Source: Mesocentrotus franciscanus
Taxonomy: Eukaryota; Echinodermata; Echinoidea; Camarodonta; Strongylocentrotidae
Direction: 5' to 3'
Length of the DNA stretch: 64,000 nucleotides
NCBI GenBank assembly: GCA_037976565.1
Contig: CP137670.1
Coordinates: 10,812,600 to 10,876,599, forward strand
Positions within the stretch are counted from its first letter, which is position 1, and each line of letters opens with the position of its first letter. Positions 11,603-23,672 of the stretch are shown here, one piece after another. The notes below the pieces were generated by a model. It made no database searches. It was not told where the DNA came from and saw only the letters and a program-made list of their open reading frames with translations. A program made the translations under genes and the position numbers.

Positions 11603-12186
11603 AATTCCTTTAAAGTATCTGATTACTTTAGTAATATCTAGTTGTTAAGGCTCTTAAAGCTACACTGTACTACTTGTAGCTACTTGCTCCCTCTATATAG
11701 AAAACAATGCCTAAGCGGGGCCTGTTGGTCCCCCATGATCCTCTTTTTCTTATGTTAATTGAGAGCTGAGTTGATGAGATAGCCACCTGTCAGTGACCAC
11801 GCTAATCCCTATAATCCCTCCTGGGTAAACTAGTACAGAGGGGCTTTAAATCATATTTTGTTATTTACGTTTTGGTGGGGGAAGGGGTTGCCTTTGATTG
11901 TTTCACATATTATACAAACATCATATTTCTGTAATGGGGTTTGCCATGGATAGGCATGTGGCCTTTGCAAATCCAACAATATTTGAATTAGTTTGTGTTT
12001 TATACTTGTTATTTTATTTTTAAATGTATATGTTAGTGTCATGTGATTGTGTTTTTGTTTTTATTAAAATGTGAAAATAAAATGAATTGAATTAAATTGA
12101 TTACATCGCGATAATGTTAGGAAGAGTAAATTTAGTGAAGGAATATTCATTCAAATCAAATGGAAGTTAAGATAAGATTGAGTTCT

Positions 12187-12286
12187 GGGCCCTGTTTCAT
12201 AAAACTTGTTATCAAATGCTGAATTGATATGGCAACAGTTATTGCAATTTCTTATTGATTAAAACAAAAATAATGAAACGGGACCC
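12187..12286. mobile_element. Small foldback MITE (GGGCCCTGTTTCAT type)
   Basis: The 100-bp element begins GGGCCCTGTTTCATAAAACT and ends in the inverted form ATAATGAAACGGGACCC. Family members: 15209-15307, 36760-36900 and 58854-59003. Confidence 0.75.
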
Positions 12287-13376
12287 ATGTCATGCAATAA
12301 CAACGTGAAATACAGTTGTAAGCCGTTTCAACACAATTTTGACGGATTGATATCCTAGTAACAATTAGTTGTGTAAAATTTGAGGATTCGGAATCATCAA
12401 ATTGATCAGAAATTCAGTCAATTATCATGATATTAAAAAATGCAATGCACACAGGAATAGGTATGTATGGGACTGTATACATGCGGCAAGGCTGTTCGGT
12501 CCAAATATTTCATTATTTCCTGCAACATTTGAATTTGGGGCTTTATAGAAAGCAATTCTTTTCAGGGGACAATCTGTTATGTCTTTCTTTTAAGCTGATA
12601 TAAACAGAAGAAGAGAGGGCTCAAGCAGTATCTTTCCCCTTTTATTTTATTACTGAACCTTCTATTTAACCCCTCATGAAAAGTCGACTCGTAATGAAGA
12701 AGACAAATCAGATGAAAATGCATCAATGCAAGTCTGAAAAGTCAGATTTAAAACAATATATTATTTTAAGTTGTTATGTGAATATCTGAAAGATGCGATC
12801 AATAATTATTCGAGGAATCTCTCATTGGCAATGCAGTCGTGATGTGTGATGCCTTTCGGGCAGAACTTTATATCCGTTTTCGTTCCATAGATCATTCTAT
12901 CACTTAAATAGCGACTATTAAATTGAAATGCACAAGGCCGAAGCCTCACATGTAGGATTTCCATCCGTATGAAATCGAACACATTGCCCACATTACCAAT
13001 TTTCTATATCATTATGGTGAACTCTTTTTGCCAATAGAATTAATAATTAATTTCCAAGATTTTCTCAACTGTCATCAAAGTGTCCGTTTGACGTTTTGAG
13101 AGTTTAACAAATCAATTCGTTATTTCTCGATAGTTCTCATTTTCATACACTTTAAGATACATGAAATTTAATTTTGTTTTATGTTGCAGATGACATAAAA
13201 TTGCCTCGATAGATTTCCTCAACTCTGCATGGTCTTAAGGCCTAAGGCAATGGAAAGGGATGAAATGAAGTAATATAGACTTGGAGCTTTGCGGTCCAGT
13301 TGTATTTCATATTCTGTTGTATAGGGCGTTTCATCGATCAATAGGGTGTTGAGGGTGTTGGATAAAAATGTAGAAA

Positions 13377-13670
13377 AATGAAAGAGGGAGAGAAAGAGAA
13401 AGAGGTGGAGAGATGGAGAGGGAGTGGATGAGAAGGAAAGAGGGATGCGAAGGGGAAGAAAAGAAGGTGAGAGTTGGAGAGAGAAAGAGATAGCAAGAGG
13501 GAGGTACTAGAAGAAGATGGAGAGGAAGGAAATGAGGAAGAAGGAGAAGAGGAAGAAGAAGAGTAAGCGAGCTCGGTAGACGGAGAAAGGGAATGGGATA
13601 GAAAGGTAGAGGGAGAAAGGAAAAGAGAGTAAACAGGAGAGAATTAAACAGAAAGGGAGATGGATATCTT
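13377..13670. repeat. Purine-rich (GA) tract
   Basis: Nearly 300 bases with almost only A and G on the + strand (GAGAG, GGAAG, GAAGAAGA words). Frames on the minus strand give Ser/Leu/Phe-rich low-complexity translations and are not genes. It is the end of tandem copy A. Confidence 0.9.
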
Positions 13671-14424
13671 CAATTGTGTAGGAAAAAAGATAAAATGAGA
13701 TAGGGGAGATTACTTGATTAATAAATATTTTAAAAGATTTCTTTTTTTAAATGAAGGAATAGTATCAATCACTCGTTGTAAACGACAAATGCGATATCGA
13801 AAATATTCCAAGCGAACTGTAATATTTCAACCTTTTTTGAGGTGGGGGGGGTGATACTCTGTTAGATCCATATTTATATGAATCCATTATGATATCATAT
13901 AATCATCTTCGTGTTAAACATGTTTCGGAAGGGAATTCTACGAATATATGCCCCTAAACCATTGGACGATTCCAAAATATTTCTAACCATAGCCAACGAC
14001 GAGGAGGATTTCACTAAATTGAGTACAATGAACTAATGTTTATTTTGTAAATCTGGTTGCAGTATTACATGCACGTAGATTTGAAAATACTCCTTTCATA
14101 AAGAAATGTGCCGCTGCTCTTTTATTCAGAATTACAAAAGCGATCATGCTCAAAAGAACATGAACAAAAGAAAATCGATAAACCAAGATTGAGTTATACT
14201 ATCATAACATCCCTGGGGGTGATGCCCCGCGTTTATCAAGTATATAAATCAATAAGACATCTATCAAATATTGATTAGACGCAAATTCTATTGTGGTGAA
14301 GAAGTTTAATTGACTCCGCTCTAAAAAGTTTACTTTATACCCGTCCATGGCAATGGATGAACGAGTTATGCATTAGATCGTCGATGCGTGAAGACTGGAA
14401 ATCAGAAGTTCAAAAAAGAGGGTT

Positions 14425-14800
14425 AAAGGCATTGTTTCACAATGCCAAATCTGAGATGCATGGCCCTACGTGTTATCAGGGTCTGTGATATGGTGAAATA
14501 TTGAAGCCCAAAACAAATTGCGCTTCAAAATGATCATAAAGTGCCTCAAAAAAGTAAAACACTTTAAATGACCGGTTTTACCATAATCATTTTTCCCAAA
14601 AGACTGTAATGTTATAAAAAAAAAAAAACGTTTGGAAAACGGTTTTTTAATTTCGAATTTCAATCGTAAATATCTTGAAAATCAGACGGGTGATCGGCGT
14701 GTAAACATCATGGGATTCCTGACTGACCTAAAGGTTTATAACTATGATTGCAGCATGAGCTAAATCCAGGATTTTCTTTAGAATCTGAGACAAAGATACC
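14425..14800 (+). repeat. Dispersed repeat R360, copy in B
   Basis: Counterpart of 11241-11602 with the same landmarks; see the third copy at 61496-61846. Confidence 0.8.
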
Positions 14801-15208
14801 CAATCCCTTTAAAGTATTGTATTACTTTAGTAATATCTAGTTGTTGAGACTCTTTAAACATAATTTGTTATACCGTTTTGGTGGGGAAGGGGGGGGGTGG
14901 TTGCTTTTGTTTGTTTCACATATTATACAAATATCATATTTCTGTAACGGGGTTTGCTGTTAAAAGGAATGTGGCCTTTGCAAATCCCACCATATTTGAA
15001 TAAGTTCGTGTTTTATTCTTGTTATTTTATTTTTAAATGTATATATTAGTGTCATTGTGGTTGTGTTTTTGTTTTTATTCGAATGTGAAAATAAAATAAA
15101 TTGAATTAAATTGATTACATCGCGATCATTTTAGGAAAAATAAATTTAGTGAAGGAGTTAATATGTATTTATGTAAATTAAATGAAAGTTAAGATGAAAT
15201 TGAGTTCT

Positions 15209-15307
15209 GGGCCCTGTTTCATGAAACTTGTTATTAAATGCTGAATTTATATGGCAACGGTTATTGCAAGTACTTATTGATTAAAACAAAAATAATGAAA
15301 CGGGACC
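15209..15307. mobile_element. Small foldback MITE (GGGCCCTGTTTCAT type)
   Basis: Counterpart of 12187-12286 inside tandem copy B. Inverted ends GGGCCCTGTTTCAT and ATGAAACGGGACCC. Confidence 0.75.
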
Positions 15308-16215
15308 CATGTCATGCAATAACAACGTGAAATACAGTTGTAAGCCGTTTCAACACAATTTTGACTGATTGATATCCTAATAATAATTAGTTGTGTACAA
15401 TTTGAGGATTTGGAATCATCAAATTGATCAGAAATTCAGTCAATGATGATATTAGAAAATGCAATGCACACAGAAATAGGTATGTATGGGACTGAATACA
15501 TGCGGCAAGGCTGTTCGGTCCAAACATTATTTCTTGCTACATTTGAATTTGGGGCTATATAGAAAGCAATCGTTTTCAGGGGACAATCTGTTATGTCTTT
15601 CTTTCAAGCTGATATAAACAGAAGGAGAGAGGGCCCAAGCAGTATTTTTCCCCTTTTATTTTATTACTGAACCTTCTATGTAACCCCTCATAGAAAGTCG
15701 AATCGGAAGGAAAAAGACAAATCAGATGATAATGCATCAATGAAAGTCTGAAAAGTCATATTTAAAACAAAAGCGATTATTAATTTGGATTGTACAAGGC
15801 CCAAGCATCCGTATGAAATCAAAAACATTGCCCACATTACCAATTTTCTCTTTCATTATGGTGAACTCTTTTTGCCAATAGAATTAATAATTAATTTCCA
15901 AGATTTTCTCACCTGTCATCAAAGTGTCCGTTGGACGTTTTGAGAGTTTAACAAATCAATTCGTTATTTCTCGATAATTCTCATTTTCATACACTTTAAG
16001 ATACATGAAATTTAATTTTGTTTTATGTTGCAGATGACATAAATTTGCCTCGACAGATTTCCTCAACTCTGCGTGGTTTTATGGCCTAAGGCATTGGAAA
16101 GGGATGAAATTAAGTAATATAGACCTGGAACTTTGCGGTCCAGTTGTATTTCATACTCTGTTGTATAGGGCGTTTCATCGATCGATAGGGTGATGCAGGT
16201 GTTGGATAAAAATGT

Positions 16216-16840
16216 AGAAAAATGAGAGAGGGAGAGAAAGAGAAAGAGGTGGAGAGGTGGAGAGGGAGTGGATGAGAAGGAAAGAGGGATGCGAAGGGGA
16301 AGAAAAGAAGGTGAGAGTTGGAGAGAGAGAGAAAGAGATAGAAAGAGGGAGGTACTGGAAGAAGATGGAGAGGAAGGAAATGAGGAAGAAGGAGAAGAGG
16401 AAGAAGAAGAGTAAGCGAGCTCAGTAGACGGAGAAGGGAATAGGATAGAAAGGTAGAGAGAGAAAGGAAAAGAGAGGAAAACAGGAGAGAATTAAACAGA
16501 AAGGAAGATGGAGATCTTGAATTGGATAGGAACAAAGATAAAATGAGAGAGGGATATCGAAAGAGGAGAGAGAAGATGGGATAATGGAAGAGAGAGAGAG
16601 AGAGGCTTCATGCGGGTGAGAAAGAAAAGAATGACACGAATGAAGGAAGGTTAACATTTACCAACATGAATATGTTGAATAAACAATGATGACAAGAGAG
16701 AAAGGGAGAGAGGACGGGAGACAGACAGAGACAATTAGAGGGTGAAAAGGAAACAAGAAACAGGCAGATATACAAGCAACGGGAGATAGAGCAAGAGAAA
16801 GAACGAGGGGGAAAGGGAGAGGGGAACAGAATGGATATGT
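16216..16840. repeat. Purine-rich (GA) tract
   Basis: Over 600 bases of GA-rich sequence, with a short mixed break at about 16625-16690. It is longer than the tract in copy A and extends past the end of the duplication. The 141-codon minus-strand frame across it is a low-complexity artefact. Confidence 0.9.
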
Positions 16841-17494
16841 GTGTCATTGTCCGAAATTGTTGCTCCTAAAAATAACCAAAACAAATATAACACAAAATCG
16901 ATTCGCTCGAATAGCACGCGTCGGAGCGAAAGGCGAATTATAAATGTTTGGCGGAGTATCAAATTAATGTTGGTATCACACGAAACGCAAGCTGGCATCG
17001 CTCTCTGATGTTGTGCAAAATATGTCGTCATCATCGCTTCAACTATGTATCTCTTTTAACTGCAGATGAAAGAAGTAAGTATTTCATTTAAATTTGTTCC
17101 CATAAAGTTTGAGTAAATTTGTCTTAACTCTTTCCATGAAATGATTGGGGCAATATGATTTACTTTTTTACAGATAAATTCTATATCTTCTCAAAACTTT
17201 ATTGATCAAGATTAATTGATGCTGATCAGTAAATTTCTGAGAACATGTAATTATAATCTATCGAGAATAAATCCTGTTGTCACAATACTTGCAGGAAATT
17301 TAGTGAAAAAACACATTCTGGCAACTGTGTAATACATAAGTCTAATTACTAAAAAATTGTATGAACAATGATATCAATATTATCAATGTATGATGAGTTA
17401 TATGTAAAGGAAGGACTGCCTTCATCAGAGTACTTTTTAATTTCTTTCAAGAAATACCCGATTAAAAGTCATGATAATGACTATTATCATAAAC
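16841..17494. other. Intergenic, no gene seen
   Basis: AT-rich. About 17130-17205 resembles 5465-5550, a minor dispersed repeat. Nothing else was recognised. Confidence 0.55.
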
Positions 17495-17750
17495 TAAGGT
17501 TTACTTCGAATCATCGGGGCATCGCGTGAGGTCGAGTGGTTGCAAAATAATTCACGAAAGGCCAGGGAAGTGTTTGTGAAATAAACCCCTCTCATCTACA
17601 ATTAGTCTGGGCCAATATTTACCCGACAATTTCTGAGAACCCTATAGCAAATCTACGAAAGGTCGCATAATCTTCTGTATACGTTTCACGAAAGGTCGTG
17701 TAAAGCGACCACACGAGGACGTCATGTCCCGATGATTCGAAGTAAGCCTA
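17495..17750. mobile_element. 256-bp foldback MITE
   Basis: The ends are long inverted repeats: TTTACTTCGAATCATCGGGG on the left and its complement CCCGATGATTCGAAGTAA on the right. Inner blocks CACGAAAGG recur in the same strand on both sides. It is non-coding. Confidence 0.8.
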
Positions 17751-18130
17751 AGCTAGAAGGCTTTTATATTATTGCTCTTTCATAAATAGTCGAAATACAT
17801 ATACTGTCCATTGATATCGTGTTGCATTCATGTTTTATTGAAGCAGGTCATTGACTGTCTTGTTTTGGACAAACTTTCAGTAAAATATGGAGGGACAATA
17901 CAGCACTGTGGCTGTTTCACAGTTAAATTGAAATAAATTTGTTTGATTTATTGTTGTAATGTCGGACAATTATCCTCTTCGTTATTCCTGACAAAATGGC
18001 TAATTTATAAATTTCATCGCTTAGTAAGATATTGTCTCTACCGAGGAACATATATTTCCAATCAATACCAAATTAGAATATTAAAAAAATTTTCATTCCC
18101 CCATTAATTGCAAATATTTTGACGTTTAGT

Positions 18131-18718
18131 AATGGTGTACTTCTGTACAATACAATAAGTAGATATGAACACCACGAATGGAAGGTAAATAAAGATTATG
18201 TTGCGTATTCTTTTAGATATTCGGGTCATCGCTTAATCGGATTCTTTGCCTATTAATATTATCCGGGTAAATACCTTAAATTTGTCTAAACATAAATGCT
18301 ACCTTTTTCTTTTAAAAGTAATGAATAAGTAACCTCCTTTGCCTATCTTTCTTTGTTTTTTGTCTCTTTGTAATTTGTTTTTATAGATTCTTATTTATTC
18401 ATTTTTGTGTTTAAATATGTTAGTCTATTGTTCTTAAAAAGTTGATGCTTCGACAAAACTTCTCAGTTTTATTTTTGCCCCGACCTGATATTCCATTTTC
18501 TTTTATTTGTCTTTGTATGATTGTGTATGTCATATGCTTTCAAATACATTTTTAATGGATTTGAAATATATTGATTAAATTGAATAGTAGAATACTGCCG
18601 GAAAAAAGATTATACCCTGATTGCAGCCCTAGCGATAAAAATGGTTTACTATAATATTTATTTACCTTTCATTCGCGGTGTTCATATCTCCTTCTTGTAT
18701 CGTTCGATGTACATCACT
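18131..18718. mobile_element. 0.6-kb element with about 45-bp TIRs
   Basis: The left end contains ATATGAACACCACGAATGGA and GGTAAATAAA. The right end holds their complements TTTATTTACC and TTCGCGGTGTTCATAT. The middle (18300-18590) looks like the T-rich 3' end of a retroelement. No transposase frame is present. Confidence 0.65.
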
Positions 18719-19791
18719 ATAAAAGGTCATTAAATGTGCAAAAAAAATTGGGAATTATATGTTCTTTTTTAAAAATTAGATATGTATGTTCCCTGATAAA
18801 ATTGAGAGAAATAGATAGACACGATGTTAAAGGTGTCTGACACATTGGGCTTTCGTCCGCGCCAATTGGTACTGTAATGTTCGCTATAGTCATGATAGTA
18901 ATCACATATTTCAAGTAATCGTCATTTCTATTTTTTAATCCCTTTAAAAATGTCACCTTCTAACTGTCTGATATATAATTTACACACAGCAACTTGTTAC
19001 AAGTACTACGTACGTTGCCTAACAGTAATGAACATGGATTATTTTCATATTCTCAAATTTGATTTTCTGATAGAAAGTATGCCGAGTGGAAAATGGCAGT
19101 CCGTAAACCCTCGTCGATTTTGTATTTGTTCCTGCCGCGTGAATGACACATTGCATTTATTTTGATTAATGATATTTATGCAACTGTCAGATAACAGATA
19201 TCCAAAACAGGATATGTCATCCATTTCTATTAATGCTAGGTAATTTTCTTGTTGCATTGTACGTGTGGCATCCATACTTAAAATCATGCTATTTAGCTAA
19301 ACCATATTCAAAACATGAGTTTTAAACATTTTTATAATTTGTTATTGTCTTTATACTCCTTATTCGTTAGCCCATAGAATGCCTTGGAATATTTTAAAGG
19401 TTGATTTATACTTTCTTGCGAAACACAATATCGTTATTAGGTGAATGGTACATTTTAAAAATAAGACTCCTTTTATGATATAATTTCTCTGTACTTTCTC
19501 GCTCAATTCTGACACCTTTTATTGATTTCTCTTAACTAAACAGAATAAATCATAAGTTTGCGGATAAAACGACGATCTTGTTCATTCGAGGAATATTGAA
19601 GGAATACCCTTGCCAGGCTCGGCCTAAGCATCTCCACAAACCACATCAATTTCATTATTTCGTCATGGATAGATGTCGATGCGTCCCTGTTTGATATTTT
19701 GAATTCATCTGAAATCTCGGCAACTTTATTTGATTTAACTGAATAACTCGAACGAAATTTCAGTTTCTTTAACTTCATAATAGTTTTTTTT
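18719..19791. other. Upstream of mucin-like gene; no gene seen
   Basis: AT-rich. Short open frames of 71-105 codons on both strands here have no motif, and several overlap each other. The region should hold the promoter of the mucin-like gene, but no TATA or other element could be singled out. A possible 3' splice site (TTTCAG) just before 19770 would allow an untranslated upstream exon. Confidence 0.5.
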
Positions 19792-22700
19792 ATGAGTAAC
19801 CGCGATGACATCGTGATCTCCATGATGAACATCGAGAGATTTGGAACAACCATGGCCTATATACATGTAAGAGGCTTACATAGAAATCTTATACACATCA
19901 CCCTCTTTTCTTTAATTTCCGCGAACCTTGTGTATGCACTACCCACCGTTAGTGATGTCTCCACCAGTGTTAGTTTCCAGGACGCAAGTACTCCGCAAAG
20001 TGGCGGGACACCGCTAACAGTCACGTCGGAATTGCAAACGACATGGACAGACTACAAATCCAGTTTGTACCAAGAGTCGCCAAAGGTCACCCTACAGGAT
20101 ACGTCAACATTGCTTAAACCATCCGGAACGGGTACCATAGCCGATTCTACAGTGGTCCCTACAAGTACCATTGCCAGCGAAACATCGTCTTTGGGTTCAA
20201 CTGAGTCAACCGAAGAGGGCGTGTTAGGTTCAACAACCATACTGCAGAGTAGCACACGTTTAATTGTAGCTGCAACCGTGATACCTTTGAGCAAGCCTGA
20301 ATCGACGGATATGTTGACTTACTCTTACATGACTTCAGTGGATTCTTCTAATGCAGTCACAAGTTTGAGTGTGTCAACAGGACAGGTAGCCAGCTCTGAG
20401 ACGACTCTGAGTCCAAGTATTACCTCTAATACACCGAGTCAGGCATCAACAGGTTTGATAGAAACTTCGGGAACTGGAGCTTCATCTAAGATTACACTTT
20501 TCCTCAGTTCTCTGGTATCTGATGAAGATACCTCCATTCAGAGTTCTTTCAGCGCAGCAGAATGGTTAAACTCTCAAACTCTTCAACCTCATAGCTCTAC
20601 AGCGGAAGTAGATTCAAACCTTCAATCACTACTATTCTCTAGCGGTACATCTGACGTTGTAGCCACGTTAGAGTCGTCCATGCCAGATTCATCAACAAGT
20701 TCGGCAACAATTGAAGTGGCTTTAGTAGCTGTAGTGACTTCTCAAACATCAACTTCGCAATATCGATCGGGAACGGGATCGTCTCTTCAACCTACATTTG
20801 TCACAAGTACTGCATCAGACATATCTGCAACTACACCAACAGCCTCGGGTTCTGGTGGAACATTAGTATTGTGGTCGAACTCTGACGCAACACATTCCTC
20901 TAACACTGCAACAATTGTAACAACGACCGTATATTCAATGGAACCCACTGAAACTGAATCGTCCCCTCAAAGTACACTTTCTACAAGAACTACAGTACTG
21001 GGCTCGACCCTTGACACCACACTTTCCTCTTACGTCGCGTCTCACATTGTAACAATTGCACAGACGACCGTAAGTTCCATTGAACCATCGGAAACTGGAT
21101 CGTCCCCTCAAAGTACACTTTTTACAGGTACTACATCTGGTATATCAGAGACTGCACAGACTGCCTTCAGTTCGGGTGAAACATCCGTAATGGGATTAGC
21201 CCTTGATGTAAGTACTTTATCTGACGAAGCATCATCTACACTGGACACCTCAAGTTGGGATAAACCAACGGCAGCAGGATCCTCGCTTCAAGCTTCGTCG
21301 TTTACTACCATAGCATCTGACGGAGCATCATCTGCACAGGAACCCTCAAGTTGGGAGGAACCAACGGAAACAGGGTCGTGGCTTCAAGCTTCATCGTTTA
21401 CAACCATGGCATTTGACGAAGCATCATCTGCAAAGGACTCCTCAAGTTGGAGTGAACCAAGGGAAACAGGGTCGTCACTTCAAGCTTCATCGTTTACAAC
21501 CATGGCATTTGACGAAGCATCATCTGCACATGACACCTCAGTTTGGGATGAACCAACGGAAACACGGTCGTCGCTTCAAGCTTCATCGTTTACTACCATG
21601 GCATCTGACGTAGCATTGACGCAACAAACGACCTTGGCTTTCAGTGAACCACCTGAGTCGAGCTTGGCCTCTGGAACCACAAACCTCACTAGCAGTACAT
21701 CTCACTGGGTCACAACTGTTCAGGCAACCTTAAGCCCAAGCAAATTATCGGGTATGGTTTCGACCCCTAACACGGCACTCTTTACCAGCGCTATTGCTGA
21801 AATAGCAACATCCGAACCAATTAATGTCAGCCCCGTCGCCTTACCAACGGCTGGTGTGAGTTCTCAACCGATTCTTTATTCAATCTCGCCTGAAATTAGC
21901 CTACGTTTAAACGTGACAGCATCAAGTTTCTTGGAACCTTCAGGAAATACAACAAATCCTATCTTCAGTGCTAGTGTGTACCCGAAACTGACAACTACCA
22001 TGGACAATTTATTCCTAAACTTCTCGAGCCTGACTAGTTTCGTAAGAAAAGGAACGACCTATCCCACAAGTGTTTCCATCAATAGGACATCGACGGTGAT
22101 TCAGTCAACGTTGGTCTCTTTCGAGTCTTCGGTCACAGCACTAACTCCTGAAACATTTGTCTCTTCTTCATACGCATCAGGTAATACACAAACATCAAGT
22201 TCTGTCGAGCCGTCGGGAGTCGAAATGACCAACAATACTGCTTCAATTTCGGCTAAAGTTTCTCTCTTAGGGACTATGTCTTCTTATTCGCTTGAGCCAT
22301 CCGAAATGTCTTCATCGAATAATACGATGGTTCTGTCCTCAACGGCTTCAGCCGCAGTTAGATCGTCAGGAAATGGTTCTTCAACCTGGCTTAAGCCATC
22401 TGTGTCTCCTATATCTTCAGCTTCCATCATCGCACATTCTCAGATATCTTCCACTACAGGGGGTTCACGAGAAACAAAATCTGCAGAAGGGTCACCGGCA
22501 CCGGTAACTTATACCGAGATTCCGGTTCCTATTGCACCGGCAACGGTAACTAATACAGAGAATCCGGCTTCTATTGCACCGGCAACGGTAACTAATACAG
22601 AGAATCCGGTTCCTATTGCACCGGCACCGGTAGTGGTAGTAGTACCGGCACCGGCACCGGCACCGATAGTTGTACTAGTACCGGCACCGGCACCGATAGT

Positions 22701-22825
22701 GATACAGATACCGGCACCTGCATTGGCACCAGCACCGATACAGCCACCAGTACAGGAACCGTCTACCCAACGACAACCAGATAGGCCTACTACGGAATCA
22801 ACAGAAGCAACCCAAACAACAGAAG
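19792..22825 (+). CDS. Mucin-like single-pass membrane protein, exon 1
   Basis: This exon encodes the signal peptide and ectodomain of a membrane-tethered mucin-like glycoprotein, expected at the cell surface. The frame opens at 19792 (Met1), after an in-frame stop. Met21 at 19852 lies in a better start context (AACCATGG) and leads straight into a hydrophobic stretch (HITLFSLISANLVYA), so it is the likelier start. Residues about 50-900 are extremely rich in Ser and Thr, as for dense O-glycosylation, with scattered N-X-S/T sites. Residues 481-608 are four 32-residue repeats. Residues about 900-990 are a Pro/Ala/Val stalk. No cysteine occurs in the exon, which argues against SEA-, EGF- or VWD-type folds. 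The exon ends ACA GAA G|GTAAGA, phase 1. The frame remains open to 23001 but that is intron. No named family was recognised. Confidence 0.8.
21232..21615 (+). repeat. Four 96-bp coding repeats in mucin-like exon
   Basis: Four head-to-tail units of 32 codons. The best kept parts are SSLQASSFTTMA and the W-x-EP-x-ET core; each unit carries a single Trp in an otherwise Ser/Thr-rich setting. The middle units are nearly identical at DNA level, so the array has expanded or been homogenised recently and probably varies in copy number. Confidence 0.9.
22492..22740 (+). repeat. Pro/Ala minisatellite in mucin-like exon
   Basis: First come three 42-bp units encoding a 14-residue APATVTNTENPxxI pattern, then shorter ACCGGC-based units giving VPAPAPAP and IVVLVPAPAP. 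This forms an extended stalk next to the membrane. The repetitive ACCGGC units are prone to length change. Confidence 0.85.
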
Positions 22826-23238
22826 GTAAGATGGATTTAGCAAATTTGTATTTTATAATGATGATGATGATAAAGATGCCAATGGTTTCAATAGTTTTAG
22901 TAGTAACACGATCAGAAAGACTTTCAACAAATAATTTTTTTTTTTTTGCCTATTGTCTTGCCTGTAGAAATCACTTCGGATTGCGTAATATGGGATTGTA
23001 ATGTTTGCTCTTTTCAAAAGATGACGCTCAAGGCTAATGAAATTGCCTTAGCTTGATTTGTTTGCGATCGTGTTCATGATGCTAAAGGTAACTATGATGA
23101 TAGCGATAATGATATATTTGATAGCAGTAATAGTACAGTAATATAACTAGTAATACTAATAGTACTAATAAAAGTAATAGTAAAACAATTTAAATATAGT
23201 ATAGATAATACTGATACTGTTACTGTTACTACTACTAA

Positions 23239-23239
<1 letters not shown>

Positions 23240-23269
<30 letters not shown>

Positions 23270-23287
23270 ATAATAATAATAATAATA
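23240..23287. repeat. ACT/AAT microsatellite
   Basis: About ten ACT units followed by AAT units, in the intron. Confidence 0.95.
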
Positions 23288-23362
23288 GATAGTTGTAGCG
23301 ATCATTTATATATGTCAATATCGACACTCTGCTTTCTGAGAGCAAAGAAACGTTATGACACT

Positions 23363-23672
23363 GGGGGCAGTTTCACAAAGATCCTAAGTTGAACTTATCT
23401 CTAAGTTGGACTTAACATTTATGGAAAGCCGTTAGCAACTTTGAAAATATTTTGTAAAAGTTATTTTGAAAGACATAAAATGTTGATTCACATCAATCAT
23501 ATTTTCTATTATCAAGGAGATTTCATGATTTGATGTGGAATTTATAAAAAGTCTAAAATACTTGAATTTTCTCTTTTGAAAATATTTAATTTTCAGGCTT
23601 CAAATGGCTTTCCATAATTTTGAAGTCCGACTTAGAGTTAAGTTCGACTTTGGATCTTTGTGAAACACCCCG
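23363..23672. mobile_element. Foldback MITE (GTTTCACAAAGATC type)
   Basis: The left arm GTTTCACAAAGATC, then 'aagttggacttaac', is mirrored on the right by 'gttaagttcgactt' and GGATCTTTGTGAAAC. 310 bp, non-coding. It is related to the elements at 42020-42290 and 59182-59850 by the GTTTCACAAAGA terminus and the AAGTTGGACTTAA motif. Confidence 0.8.

Larger units (their letters stand above)
10568..13709 (+). repeat. 3-kb tandem duplication, copy A
   Basis: This unit is repeated directly next to itself at 13710-16553. Both copies open with TTACTTGATTAATA followed by a T/A-rich stretch and TTTTAAAAGATTT, continue with colinear landmarks (AATTCTACGAATATATGCCC, GAACATGAACAAAA, CATTAGATCGTCGATGCGTG, TGTGGCCTTTGCAAATCC) and end in a purine-rich tract. 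Copy A has about 190 bases (11655-11845) and about 170 bases (12750-12945) that copy B lacks. There is no gene in it. Its left edge is the 3' tail of the LINE. Confidence 0.9.
13710..16553 (+). repeat. 3-kb tandem duplication, copy B
   Basis: Second copy of the unit at 10568-13709, colinear with it and about 300 bases shorter because of two indels. It has its own R360 block (14425-14800), GGGCCCTGTTTCAT-type MITE (15209-15307) and terminal GA tract. Point differences are frequent, so the duplication is not recent. Confidence 0.9.

Noticed and set aside
16110..16535. 141-codon minus-strand frame rich in Ser, Leu, Phe and Pro
   Set aside because: Shadow of the polypurine tract; absent as a clean frame from tandem copy A.
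22826..23001. Continuation of the mucin-like frame past 22825
   Set aside because: It begins with a strong GTAAGA donor and turns from Ser/Thr/Pro-rich to unrelated sequence; a TM helix is supplied by the next exon in matching phase.
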